A stretch of 45,057 nucleotides of DNA from an uncultured Bdellovibrionales bacterium (lineage in GTDB: Bacteria; Bdellovibrionota; FAC87; UBA2466), in NCBI GenBank assembly GCA_937903155.1, contig CALCZU010000090.1, positions 1-45,057 on the forward strand. The letters are read 5' to 3'. The position numbers and the translations under genes were made by a program. The notes beneath the pieces were generated by a model. That model searched no databases and was not told the origin of the DNA. It saw nothing but the letters and a program-made list of their open reading frames with translations. Shown piece after piece: positions 30,626-39,559 of the stretch (the first letter of the stretch is position 1; each line of letters opens with the position of its first letter).

Positions 30626-31039
30626 TTATAAACAAAATGCGGCTTTCAACACGCCCGTCTCAGCTTGTTTTCCGTGCTTTTGAAATTGGTAATGTAATTC
30701 CGGTTCACACCCTTTTTTGCCGTTCATTAGCCATCCGATAAATTGACCTGTCGGAGATTCGAAAACATACCAAGTGTAACCGTTACTCTTCATCCGAAAC
30801 CCTTTGATTTTTTCTTCCAAAAGATCGGTCGAAAGAACGCCTGTAAATCCCAATCTGTCTTTTTTTTCTGAAAAGGAAATGGGTTCGAGATCCAAGTCTA
30901 AATAAGTCGATGGATTACCGAAGGCCTGATGGTGATCGTAAGACTTTAGGAGGCGGCTCCAACATAAGGGAGCTAAGAGAATGAGTGTCGGCAAAAGATA
31001 ATAGATAAATGTAAAGGGGCCCATTGCGCGCACGTTCAT
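30626..31039 (-). CDS. Small membrane-anchored protein of unknown function
   Basis: 137 residues with one N-terminal hydrophobic helix (about 8-28, PFTFIYYLLPTLILLAPLCW) followed by a polar domain (GFTGVLSTDLLEEKIKGFRM, YTWYVFESPTGQFIGWLMNG). An alternative start is Met6. No Shine-Dalgarno is visible for either, and no family was recognised. Its 3' end lies 17 bases from the convergent binding-protein gene. Confidence 0.55.
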   Translation of the reverse strand: MNVRAMGPFTFIYYLLPTLILLAPLCWSRLLKSYDHHQAFGNPSTYLDLDLEPISFSEKKDRLGFTGVLSTDLLEEKIKGFRMKSNGYTWYVFESPTGQFIGWLMNGKKGCEPELHYQFQKHGKQAETGVLKAAFCL

Positions 31040-31120
31040 GGTGGCTATAGATAGCCAATACGGCGAGGACGTGCAAGGTAGATTTAAGAGTAGGCGCTAA
31101 CCTATTAACAAGAATGGAGT

Positions 31121-31612
31121 TTAATTTTTTGTAATCGGCGCGTTACTAATGACGCTTCCGGAACCAGAATAGATGACTTGCTGAGACGTACTTTCCCAAA
31201 CAGGAAGCGTATCGCCTTTGGGACCGCGAGTATATGCGAAGAAATAATCTCCAAAAGTCGGATCGGTCCCCTTAAAATAGCCATACGTATTGTGAATAGA
31301 ATCCGTGTTCCAAGGATCGGTTAAAGTCTTCGGCACAATCGTCGGGTTCGCATTTGCAAGTCCGCTATGAATATTCGCAGGAAACGCGTCAGAGTGATTC
31401 CGACGATAAGAAGTAATTGCAACTTTCAGCGTGTCCAGATCCCCTTCAATTTTTATGACCGATCCTTCTTGCTGGATGCTTCTAAAATTAGGGATCGAAA
31501 TCGAAACGATTAACCCGATCACGGCTAAAATCACAAACCCTTCGACAACTAAACCCTTCTTATTGGTTTTTTCAGAAACGGGAGCTTCGATTTTAGGGTT
31601 TACTGCTGACAT
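31121..31612 (-). CDS. GspG-like type II secretion pseudopilin / type IV pilin-like protein
   Basis: The start at 31612 has GAGG 6 bases upstream; the frame continues upstream to 31759, but that part has no homologous look. After a 20-residue leader (rich in Lys/Glu, ending NKKG) comes a pilin helix, GFVILAVIGLIVSISIPNF. The globular part matches GspG closely: LDTLKVAITSYRRNHSDAFP, LTDPWNTDSIHNTYGYFKG, YFFAYTRGPKGD. If cleaved after the Gly, the conserved Glu falls at +4 instead of +5, so processing is uncertain. No other T2SS gene is adjacent; an orphan secretin lies at 2526-4403. 163 aa. Confidence 0.82.
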   Translation of the reverse strand: MSAVNPKIEAPVSEKTNKKGLVVEGFVILAVIGLIVSISIPNFRSIQQEGSVIKIEGDLDTLKVAITSYRRNHSDAFPANIHSGLANANPTIVPKTLTDPWNTDSIHNTYGYFKGTDPTFGDYFFAYTRGPKGDTLPVWESTSQQVIYSGSGSVISNAPITKN

Positions 31613-31871
31613 CTTAACCTCGCTGTCTTTTAGTTCGGAAGAGCGCAACAACTTCTTTAACTTACCGCTTCCGATTTCAATCAATTTCACAATTGCTTCA
31701 CAATTGCCCCTGCTCAGAGTTAAGACAATGTCTTCACCAAACAATTGACAGTGTAACATCGTTACCTAGCCCTTCGATGGAGGGTTCTATCACCCGACTC
31801 GACCCAAGAACTGGGGAAATTTTAAGCCATACGGTAACAAAAACTCCCCTGAATAAAGTAAATATTTAAAA

Positions 31872-34229
31872 CTACTTCGAGGACATTTCGAAAGTACCAT
31901 CCCAACCTGCCTCAGGCGGATGAGTTTTGTAAATCTCGCAACGTTCGATGAATATCTGGCACGGTCCATCTATCACTTCTTTCGACTTCGAAAAATAGGT
32001 GCTCGCAGCTTTGAATCCTTCAATCGCTTCATCCCACTTGCGCGTTCGATAAGCTTCTCTTGCGTCCTCAAATAGCTCAAGTCCAAGGTCGGACCACTCT
32101 TTTGGAGCGATTTCGATAAACTGGACCGCATCCTCTTTTCCTTTCACTTTCACTAAATCCACAATCCGGTATTGGGGGAGAATTTCACCCGACTGAACGA
32201 GTTCCTCGAGCGTAAAATGGGTCGTCAAAATAGAAACACCGTACTGTTTCGTCGCTGACTCCATACGGGAGGCTAGGTTTACTTGATCACCCAGAGCCGT
32301 GTACTGAAAAGCGGCTTCCGTTCCCATATTACCGACGCTCACAAAGCCACTATTGATTCCGATTCCCATCTCGATATGAACGCCGAACTTTTCGTAGAAG
32401 TAATCTTTCTTTGCCTCTAGCGCTTGGATCATGTCTTGAGCGGCATGGGTTGCATTCTTTGCATGGGTTTTAAGATCAATCGGAGCTCCAAAAAAAGCCA
32501 TGATGGCGTCGCCAATAAATTTATCGAGCGTTCCGCCATAACGAAAAAGTATTTGCGTCATCAACGCGAAGTACTCATTTAAAAACGTCGCCAAGATTTT
32601 AGGATCCATCGCCTCTGAAAATTTCGTAAAATTGCGAATATCAGTAAACATCACGGTCAGCGCTTTTTTCTCTCCACCTAATTGCAGCGATTTGGGATCT
32701 TTTAGAATCGTGTCCACCACCGCACCCGAAACGTATTTTGCAAAGGCGGATTTAACGAACTTTTTATTCTGTTCTTCGATAATGTATTTTGCGACAAGTG
32801 TCGCTAAGAAAAGCATGGCCGCCTCGAGGTACAAAAACGAAGTACTTAAATTAATTCCTTTCGGAAATAAAATCGAAAAATCGAGGATAAAAATGAGCGC
32901 GATACTTCCGCAAAAAATCAGAATAATCGGAAGAGCTTCTTTCCGAGACGCGTACGCGCCGATTGCTAGAATTCCGGCACTCATCAAGATAAAAAGAATC
33001 ATAAAAAAAGAAATCGCAAAGGGATGCACGGCCTCATTCATCATAAAATCGTTCGCTAGAATATTATCGAGGGCCGTCGCCTGCATTTCGACACCGGGAA
33101 CCTGGTGGTCAAAAGGATTGGGAACGATATCGCCGATCCCAAGGGCCGTCACACCCACAATCACCAGCGCGTCTTTAAAAATTTCTTTCTTTGAAACCCC
33201 CGCCAATTTTCGTTCGTTTAACTCATCTTTCAAAGTTTCACGCTCAGAGAAGACATCTAAGACCGAGACATAGGGAAAGGTTCTCTCCCCTCCTCGTATA
33301 TTCAGTTCTGCAATCCCGGAGGGCGTTGATTGCAGAAAAGTATTTTCTTTCGCCCAGCCCACATGAAGAAGTTTTCCTTCTTCTGAAAGACTGATTTTTA
33401 AAGTGTCTTTTTTTGCGACCCGAGACATTTCAAGTGGCAAGCTTGGAAAGGGAATGCCGCCCACAAGCATCGCAATAGGCGCGCGTCTGACCTTGCCGTC
33501 CCTGTCACGAATTGCATTCACAAAACCTGCGTGTTTAGAAGCTTCATGGAGTCGAGGGAGATTGGTCACGACCGTGGGAGCGGAAAATAACGCTGCTTCG
33601 CTGAAATTAAACTTTGGAGCTTGCACCATTCCGAATTTCGAGGGAGTTAACTCTTTTGGAAGAGACTCCAAGGCTCTCTTATCGGACACGGGGCAATTCT
33701 TTGCGCCATCGATTCTGGGAAAACAGCCCGATTCGGTTGTCCAACCTAAAACAAGCCCTTTCGAGTTCCGTGCGATCGATTGCGCTAAGACTTCATCTGG
33801 ATTATTTTTTTCAAGAAGCGCTTGTAATTTTCGCTTTTGAAGCTCTTTTAAAAATGAATCTGGAACTGCTAATTCGGGCTCTGGGAAAAAGATATCCAGT
33901 CCCACCGCTTTGACTTCGAGTTGAAAAAGAGAATCGATGAGATAGGCCACCAAAGTTCTTGACCAGGGCCAACGACCAAACTTTTCCAAAGCGTCGGGCC
34001 CCACTTCAACGACAACAATTTTAGGATTCTTAGGGGCCCTCGTCCCGCGATACCGATACTTTAAATCCGTAAAAAAGGTTTGAATAATTCTCAACGAGGG
34101 GTAGACGCTGGAAGAGAGAACACCTGCGGGAAGTCTTTCTGACTCTCCCAAGTAATTTAAAGTAAACGCTCCCGTAAAAAAAGTGACAATCAAAAGCTGA
34201 GTCAAAAAAAGTTTACGTGTCAATTGCAA
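31872..34229 (-). CDS. CHASE2-domain class III adenylate/guanylate cyclase
   Basis: 785 residues: an N-terminal TM, a periplasmic CHASE2 sensor (about 40-395, with PKIVVVEVGPDALEKFGRWP, VGLDIFFPEP, GRTFPYVSVLDVF-type strand, ALVIVGVTALGIGDIVPNPF), three TMs (about 402-425, 433-454, 464-482), then the cyclase domain (520-710) with metal Asp D530 in VMFTDIRNFTKF and D574 in DKFIGDAIMAFFGAP, ALGDQVNLASRMES (D648, N651, R655). A C-terminal TPR-like helix pair follows (~718-750). D648 is consistent with ATP use. It would convert an envelope signal into cAMP. Its start overlaps the preceding lipoprotein gene by 10 bases, in an operon that begins with FecR. Confidence 0.95.
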   Translation of the reverse strand: MQLTRKLFLTQLLIVTFFTGAFTLNYLGESERLPAGVLSSSVYPSLRIIQTFFTDLKYRYRGTRAPKNPKIVVVEVGPDALEKFGRWPWSRTLVAYLIDSLFQLEVKAVGLDIFFPEPELAVPDSFLKELQKRKLQALLEKNNPDEVLAQSIARNSKGLVLGWTTESGCFPRIDGAKNCPVSDKRALESLPKELTPSKFGMVQAPKFNFSEAALFSAPTVVTNLPRLHEASKHAGFVNAIRDRDGKVRRAPIAMLVGGIPFPSLPLEMSRVAKKDTLKISLSEEGKLLHVGWAKENTFLQSTPSGIAELNIRGGERTFPYVSVLDVFSERETLKDELNERKLAGVSKKEIFKDALVIVGVTALGIGDIVPNPFDHQVPGVEMQATALDNILANDFMMNEAVHPFAISFFMILFILMSAGILAIGAYASRKEALPIILIFCGSIALIFILDFSILFPKGINLSTSFLYLEAAMLFLATLVAKYIIEEQNKKFVKSAFAKYVSGAVVDTILKDPKSLQLGGEKKALTVMFTDIRNFTKFSEAMDPKILATFLNEYFALMTQILFRYGGTLDKFIGDAIMAFFGAPIDLKTHAKNATHAAQDMIQALEAKKDYFYEKFGVHIEMGIGINSGFVSVGNMGTEAAFQYTALGDQVNLASRMESATKQYGVSILTTHFTLEELVQSGEILPQYRIVDLVKVKGKEDAVQFIEIAPKEWSDLGLELFEDAREAYRTRKWDEAIEGFKAASTYFSKSKEVIDGPCQIFIERCEIYKTHPPEAGWDGTFEMSSK

Positions 34230-35404
34230 GGACTTTCCGTATCGCCCACACGACAGACGGTGAGTTGTGGAGAAGTCACGGTTAAGCCCTCAGTGACGTT
34301 GTTCCCGGAGGTGTCTGTGAGAGATCGCAGTGTTACTTGTAAAATATTTCGCGAAGACGCTGGCGCGGTCGCGGTTCCCACGATTCCAAAAATTCGGGAA
34401 AAAACCGAAACCGAAGCCGCCGCACTCACATTCGCCGTACATTGAAAAGTAGTGTTTGCACTGGTCGGAAGAGTACACGGGAAAAGATTGTTCGCACTCG
34501 AGTTGTAGGCCGTCACATGTACGCTGTCCATCGCCCCACAGTAATTGACATTCGCGCAAGAAGTGCTTGTCGCCCCCGAGACTACAAATTTCTTAATGGA
34601 CGAAGCATCGATGCTTGTCACATCAAAAACCAGATCGATTGCAAGCGGGGAACTCGCCGTCGAAAAATTTTCGGTGACTTGTTGTGAGTAACTTCCCGTA
34701 CCGTTTGGCGTCAACGGTTGGGTTTGATCCAGATAAGGAGAATTTTTAGAATGAGCCGGGGTGGTGTTCTCGCCCGATGGCCTCGAAAAGTAGACCTGCG
34801 GAGAAAGTTTTAAAAGGGTGCCTTGAGTACAGCTTTGCTGATAGGCATCGACGACAGGAGTGGTTGTATTGGTAGGATCATAAACTGAATTCACAACAAC
34901 TGTGATATCACCTGTCGGGACCGGGACACTCCCTGTAGCGACCAGATAAACTTGTGGAGCCGTCGTTTGCGAAAAAGCACTCGCGCACTGGGTCGCGGCG
35001 ACCCCCGAGATTCCATAAACTTTTAACTCCAAAGCCGTGCTAGGTCTGGGAAACCGCATCGACACTCCCGAGGTCGAAAGAGTTGCTTTCGTCACGACGT
35101 CGGAGGTGAGACTCAACCCTAAGCAATTACTGGCTGCAGTGCCGATGGAGGAATTTGCCGCGTTCGTGGTTCCACTCCCCTTAAGACTCACAAAATAGCA
35201 AGCAAAGCCTGAGATATCCGAAGGCGGCACCGTCGTGGATGCCGCTGCTGCTCCTGTGGAGGGATTAGAAGTCGTGCCGGTCGTGTTATTACGAGCTTTG
35301 TGAGAACTTAATGCATCAATATCAATTCGGATACGGTTCGAAACAACGCTTTCACCACAACCTGCCAGAAACACACTGAAGAGAAGAAAAAATCGTAGGT
35401 TCAT
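34220..35404 (-). CDS. Ser/Thr/Asn-rich lipoprotein of the FecR-cyclase operon
   Basis: 394 residues with lipobox FLAGC. The mature chain is rich in Ser, Thr, Asn and Ala with spaced Cys residues (GFACYF, SNCLGL, TQCASAF, QSCTQG, TSCANVNYCG, FPCTL, QCTANV, TVCRVGDTESPCN), suggesting several disulfides in a beta-sandwich-type outer-membrane-anchored protein. No known domain recognised. The start overlaps the FecR stop as ATGA, and the stop overlaps the cyclase start, so all three are translationally coupled. It probably acts with the periplasmic sensor. Confidence 0.85.
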   Translation of the reverse strand: MNLRFFLLFSVFLAGCGESVVSNRIRIDIDALSSHKARNNTTGTTSNPSTGAAAASTTVPPSDISGFACYFVSLKGSGTTNAANSSIGTAASNCLGLSLTSDVVTKATLSTSGVSMRFPRPSTALELKVYGISGVAATQCASAFSQTTAPQVYLVATGSVPVPTGDITVVVNSVYDPTNTTTPVVDAYQQSCTQGTLLKLSPQVYFSRPSGENTTPAHSKNSPYLDQTQPLTPNGTGSYSQQVTENFSTASSPLAIDLVFDVTSIDASSIKKFVVSGATSTSCANVNYCGAMDSVHVTAYNSSANNLFPCTLPTSANTTFQCTANVSAAASVSVFSRIFGIVGTATAPASSRNILQVTLRSLTDTSGNNVTEGLTVTSPQLTVCRVGDTESPCN

Positions 35405-36618
35405 AATCCATTCACCTTCACTGTTACGTTAATCGTCTGCGTAGCCGTCGAGGGAATGTTGGTGGCCGCTGTTCCCGTACTGACCGTCCCTCCCACATTG
35501 CCAGGAGTGTAAACGGGGACTCGCGTCGGATCATTTGCAAACCCAGTAGCAATTTTAGGGCCTTCGATCTCGGTATCGGCTTTTGGAATGACGGTTTCTT
35601 CCGATGCGATTTTACGAGCGGAATTCTCATTTGTCGCACTATTGGAATTGGCAGTCGGATTTGCGACTTTAGCGGTTGTCGGGACAACGGCTACCCCATC
35701 GACTCGCTCTCCGGTCACCGCTTGAAAAAAAGAGCCTAATGTTCCGTTGGCGACATCGGCTGATATGGGGGGAGTTCCCGAGTTTGCCGCAGTAGACGTT
35801 GCAGAGGTGATTTTTTGTTGCGTGACCGTTTTTGGAGCTTCTGTTTTGGCAGTTTCCGAACTTGTTTTTTTAACGTCTTCTTTTTTAGTTTCAGCTGTTC
35901 GTTTTTCGAGTGTGACCGTGTCAGTGAAAGTCTTATCAACGACTTTAGCTTCTTTTAAGGTCTCTTTTACTTTTTCTATCGGTAAATTCGTCACTTCACC
36001 CTTGAGGACGGGCTTTTCTTCATTGACGGCCGTGTTCGTTGTCGATTTTTGTTCGGAAATTTTCTCACTTTTTACATTTGCAATCCCCGTCGCATTATAC
36101 TGATTGCCGGGATTCAGTGCGACTAACCGACCACCGGTATTCATTTCGACTCTTCCCGATCCGACAGTCACTTGCTCTGACACTTTACCATCACGCACTT
36201 CCCACTTCGTCAAAAACTCAGTGCCTCGGACAGCAAGGACCGAAGATTTTGTACGTACTTGAAACTTTGATTTCTCATCTAACTTTTTCGTCACTGAAGC
36301 GCGAAGCGTGCCGTAGGCGAGCGCCACATCGACCTGTCGAGTCGCATCGACGCCATCTCGGTAGTCTTCAATAGTGAAAGAAGTGTTGGGACCGAGATCG
36401 ATAATCGATTTATCGACCATTAAAAGCTTAATAGAGGCATCATTGCTCGTAGTCACTTCATCGCCCGGGAAAACAAATCCGCCGACGGCGAGTGTTTTCG
36501 CTTTCACCGTCGTCACACCATTAGCCGTCACGACCGTGCCACAAGGTTCGAGTTTTTTGGGAACAGCGAAACAACAAAGACTGTAAGCCAATGCAAGCAT
36601 CACGCTGAAATGTTTCAT
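35401..36618 (-). CDS. Secreted FecR-domain protein
   Basis: 405 residues: a signal peptide (MKHFSVMLALAYSLCCFA), a FecR domain at about 35-170 (VVTANGVTTVKAKTLAVGGF, GDEVTTSNDASIKLLMVDKS, AYGTLRASVTKKLDEKSKFQ, TKSSVLAVRGTEF), then a long Thr/Ala/Glu/Lys-rich, probably disordered tail. Unlike anti-sigma FecR it has no transmembrane helix, so it is a free periplasmic or exported FecR protein, the type often encoded with CHASE2 sensors. It is the first gene of the operon and divergent from the TPR-barrel gene. No Shine-Dalgarno. Confidence 0.92.
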   Translation of the reverse strand: MKHFSVMLALAYSLCCFAVPKKLEPCGTVVTANGVTTVKAKTLAVGGFVFPGDEVTTSNDASIKLLMVDKSIIDLGPNTSFTIEDYRDGVDATRQVDVALAYGTLRASVTKKLDEKSKFQVRTKSSVLAVRGTEFLTKWEVRDGKVSEQVTVGSGRVEMNTGGRLVALNPGNQYNATGIANVKSEKISEQKSTTNTAVNEEKPVLKGEVTNLPIEKVKETLKEAKVVDKTFTDTVTLEKRTAETKKEDVKKTSSETAKTEAPKTVTQQKITSATSTAANSGTPPISADVANGTLGSFFQAVTGERVDGVAVVPTTAKVANPTANSNSATNENSARKIASEETVIPKADTEIEGPKIATGFANDPTRVPVYTPGNVGGTVSTGTAATNIPSTATQTINVTVKVNGL

Positions 36619-36622
36619 TGCA

Positions 36623-36654
36623 TTGATTTTGAATAAAGTTTAGCCTAACATCAA
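36623..36654. promoter_or_regulatory. Overlapping divergent promoter candidates, FecR operon and TPR-barrel gene
   Basis: Plus strand: TTGATT (36623-36628), 17 bases, TAACAT (36646-36651). Minus strand: TTGATG (36649-36654), 17 bases, CAAAAT (36626-36631). Each -35 overlaps the -10 of the other, so polymerases would compete. The elements are only 4 of 6 matches each. Confidence 0.4.
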
Positions 36655-36675
36655 CTTAAAAAAACAATCCACCCT

Positions 36676-38256
36676 ATGAAAAATTTCTTCTGTGTCGTGT
36701 ATCTGATTGTAACAGTGATCTTGTCGCCTGCTTTTGGGACAGTGCCCATCAAGCTCGAACCACTCTATTCCGAGGCGTTGCTCGCCTATAATATGGGACA
36801 GCACGACAAAGCGAAACGCCTCTACTCGCAGATTCTTCACGAAGATCCGAAGCAAATCGACACGCTCCGATTAAAAGCGCTGACTCATAAAGCCCTGCAA
36901 GAGAATGACGAAGCCAAAAAAGCCTATGGCGCTTTAATCCTCATTTCTAAAAAAGAAAAACTCGCCCCTCGAGAATATGCGCCTTACTACTTCGAGTTGG
37001 GAACGCTCGCATTCCACCAAAAAGATTTTTCGCAAGCGCGCTCGTACTTGGAAAAATCTATCGACGCTCATTTTAATGAATCCGCTTCAAAGTTCTTTTT
37101 AGGTGTCTCGTATTTTGAAGAGAATAAATACGAAACCGCACGGAGTCGCTTCGAAGAGGTCTTGGGTTTAGATGTCGACGATCTGAAACCCACATCTCAA
37201 CTTTATCTCGCTCAGATCTCAGACAAGATGAACGATTCTGCTGGAAGTTTAAGAGGTTACGTCCAAGCGCGAGAAATTGCTTCACAGCAAATGAATTCAT
37301 CGCTTCCGGAAACGACTCACGCCCTCGCGCGACGAGTAATGAATACCGCAGATAAAGAACTCCGAAACTATGAGAAGAGCACATTCTTCGGCGATGTCGG
37401 AATTTTATCCGGCTATGACTCGAATGTCTTAAGCGTTCCCAAAGGCACTGCCGAAGCGGGCGGGTATCAACCCGCTTCGTTTAAAGAAGTGGTGAGCTAC
37501 ACATTAGGCTACTCGACGAACCCCACTCAGCCTGTTCAATTTTTGGGGACTTATCGAGGAAACACGAACTATAATTTCAACCGCGACACACGTTCGAGCC
37601 AGTATTTAAATCAAGATATGGCGATTTATTTAACTCGCTACCCTTACCGTCAAACAAATTACGGGTTTAAACTCGGTGGCACGGGAGTTTTACAATATCA
37701 AGTCGATGGAGATAGCGGCAGATACATCGCTTATAGTCTTGCCGCCAATGCGGGATTATTTTTGAGGCTCGGCGTCGGAAATCGATGGATTTTGGGAATG
37801 GATTCAACGTTTCTTCCCACAAAAAATTACACGGATGGATCCGTTGAAGAGATCTACCGTCGGTCGGGCTGGACAGAAACAACCCGCATTTATCTTTCAA
37901 ATGAGAAACCAACCGTATATTTTAACCCAGGAATTTATCTGACAGGCGAATATGCCCAACCAAATGGATCCGAATATCAATCCCGTAAACTGGGTTTGGA
38001 TTTTGGAAATACAATGTATCTTTCGAGCCGATTCATCTTCGGTCAAACCATTGGCTTTGCGGATATGTATTATCCGAACCGGGTGAATGAAATCCGAAAC
38101 GATCAAGTCTTTACCGCGGCTCTAAGTGCCGGTTTTAACGTCTCAAACGAGCTCTCACTTCTCGCCGATGCCTCATACGTGAATAACCTTTCAAACGTTT
38201 CCAATTACCGTTACGACCGCTGGTCGGGCTCTTTCACAGGCCTCTATCGATTTTAA
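36676..38256 (+). CDS. TPR-repeat outer-membrane beta-barrel protein
   Basis: 526 residues: a signal peptide, TPR-type helix pairs over ~25-235 (EALLAYNMGQHDKAKRLYSQ, YFELGTLAFHQKDFSQARSY, FFLGVSYFEENKYETARSRF), then ~290 residues of amphipathic beta strands (VQFLGTYRGNTNYNF, GFKLGGTGVLQYQV, FVFNVSNELSLLADA-type) ending in the outer-membrane signature FTGLYRF with terminal Phe. A periplasmic TPR part on a barrel can present or recruit partners. It is divergent from the FecR/CHASE2 operon and probably its outer-membrane component (inference). Start without Shine-Dalgarno. Confidence 0.88.
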   Translation: MKNFFCVVYLIVTVILSPAFGTVPIKLEPLYSEALLAYNMGQHDKAKRLYSQILHEDPKQIDTLRLKALTHKALQENDEAKKAYGALILISKKEKLAPREYAPYYFELGTLAFHQKDFSQARSYLEKSIDAHFNESASKFFLGVSYFEENKYETARSRFEEVLGLDVDDLKPTSQLYLAQISDKMNDSAGSLRGYVQAREIASQQMNSSLPETTHALARRVMNTADKELRNYEKSTFFGDVGILSGYDSNVLSVPKGTAEAGGYQPASFKEVVSYTLGYSTNPTQPVQFLGTYRGNTNYNFNRDTRSSQYLNQDMAIYLTRYPYRQTNYGFKLGGTGVLQYQVDGDSGRYIAYSLAANAGLFLRLGVGNRWILGMDSTFLPTKNYTDGSVEEIYRRSGWTETTRIYLSNEKPTVYFNPGIYLTGEYAQPNGSEYQSRKLGLDFGNTMYLSSRFIFGQTIGFADMYYPNRVNEIRNDQVFTAALSAGFNVSNELSLLADASYVNNLSNVSNYRYDRWSGSFTGLYRF

Positions 38257-38259
38257 TTT

Positions 38260-38346
38260 GTCATTGCGAGCGTGCGTAGCACGCGCGGCAACCTTGTACG
38301 CGGAACTCGGAAGGTTGCCGCGCGTGCTACGCACGCTCGCAATGAC
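38260..38346. repeat. REP-like long hairpin, copy 2 (36-bp perfect arms)
   Basis: The arms 38260-38295 and 38311-38346 are perfect inverted copies around a 15-base loop. It matches copy 1 (5820-5907) except at two positions per arm, which change as complementary pairs, so the long stem and the nested small stems (here GCGTGC-GTA-GCACGC) are both kept. It begins 3 bases after the TPR-barrel stop codon, where it could act as a terminator or mRNA 3'-end stabiliser. Confidence 0.92.
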
Positions 38347-38439
38347 GAAACAGAGCGGTCCAAATTGCGTGGACCACAATTTTAATTCAATGCATTATTT
38401 TTCTCTTCATTAAATCTCCCAATCTGCTAAGGAGGAATC

Positions 38440-39549
38440 ATGAAAACCATCCAGCTGACTTCTGTTTTGTTTCTTTTTATTTCTTTTCCAAGTTTTTGCA
38501 ATGAAGGGTTGAAGAGATTTCCTCTCTTCCCCGAGTTGAAGACCGAAGCAAATCTTTCGATTGCTGAAAAAGCGATTGTCGAGATTTGTTTAGAAGGCGA
38601 CCTGTTTGATTCTACCTGCGGAGTCGAAGTAGAAGTGGTTGGCCGTCACCTTGTTTACGGGGGCGATATGATTATGGGCTCATCGGAAGAAGGCCACTTC
38701 ATTTCTCGTCGAGGAAATGTCATTTCTGGCAGTTTGAGCGTTTGGCCTAACGGAAGAGTCCCTTACGTTTTGACGAAAAATAACAAGGGTGGCGAAATGT
38801 CCGATGCCTTTCGCAAGGATGTCAGAAAAGCAGTTCAAACTTGGGAAGATGCCGTTAATACTAGAGGACGAACTTTTATCAAGTTTGTTGAAATCAGTTC
38901 CACTGCCGCCGTTAAAGAAAACAATTGGGTCGAGATCACTGAAAAAGTGGAAGGCACGAGAAATTTTGCGAATCTAGGCGCCAAATATCGAAACGAAATG
39001 CTGTCTGAATCTTCTGCTCTTTTGCATGAGTTTGGACACGTCTTAGGACTCGTTCACGAGCACCAACGTAAGGATCGAAATGACTACATTACGGTGAATT
39101 ACGGTAATATTCCCGACGAAAGACACAGTGATTTTAATACGGACACTTTTCCCTCGAAGATTGAAGGAAAATTCGATTTTGACTCTGTGATGCTTTATTC
39201 CTCCACCACGTTCGCGTCTAAAGGCAACAGCTGGGTGAGAAAGTCGGATGGAAAAGCGTTCGGGGGAAATTACACTCTTTCAGCCGGGGACGCAGCGGCT
39301 GTTCAGTCTCTCTACGCGTCTTCTGCAAACAGAGAAGTTGAAAAACCGATTGCACCTGCTCCACCTGTCGCAGTTTACCGACCGGAACCTCCAAAGCCTA
39401 TCGATAACGGTTTACATGAAGAAATTAAGCGCAGAATTCAAGAGCACGAAAGAACATCGCCGCCTCTTCCCCCTCCCCACCCGACCAATGGTTATCAGGA
39501 CGAAATTAAACGCCGTCTCGCCGAGTGGGAGAAAAAACAAGGAAGATAG
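38440..39549 (+). CDS. Astacin-type (M12A) secreted zinc metalloprotease
   Basis: 369 residues: AAGGAGG before the ATG, a signal peptide, a propeptide, VWPNGRVPYV (typical mature-domain start), the full zinc motif HEFGHVLGLVHEHQRKDRN (H196, E197, H200, H206), SVMLYS Met-turn (M251, Y253). A C-terminal Pro-rich extension holds two copies of a basic helix: EEIKRRIQEHER (328-338) and DEIKRRLAEWEKKQGR at the end. This tail resembles those of the GKDERSC family nearby. A secreted protease of this type would degrade proteins outside the cell or in a prey/host envelope. It begins after REP-like copy 2. Confidence 0.93.
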   Translation: MKTIQLTSVLFLFISFPSFCNEGLKRFPLFPELKTEANLSIAEKAIVEICLEGDLFDSTCGVEVEVVGRHLVYGGDMIMGSSEEGHFISRRGNVISGSLSVWPNGRVPYVLTKNNKGGEMSDAFRKDVRKAVQTWEDAVNTRGRTFIKFVEISSTAAVKENNWVEITEKVEGTRNFANLGAKYRNEMLSESSALLHEFGHVLGLVHEHQRKDRNDYITVNYGNIPDERHSDFNTDTFPSKIEGKFDFDSVMLYSSTTFASKGNSWVRKSDGKAFGGNYTLSAGDAAAVQSLYASSANREVEKPIAPAPPVAVYRPEPPKPIDNGLHEEIKRRIQEHERTSPPLPPPHPTNGYQDEIKRRLAEWEKKQGR

Positions 39550-39559
39550 ACTTTACTAA

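Noticed and set aside
32632..33913. Long plus-strand ORFs (up to 213 residues)
   Set aside because: They are antisense to the CHASE2-cyclase, which has all catalytic motifs.
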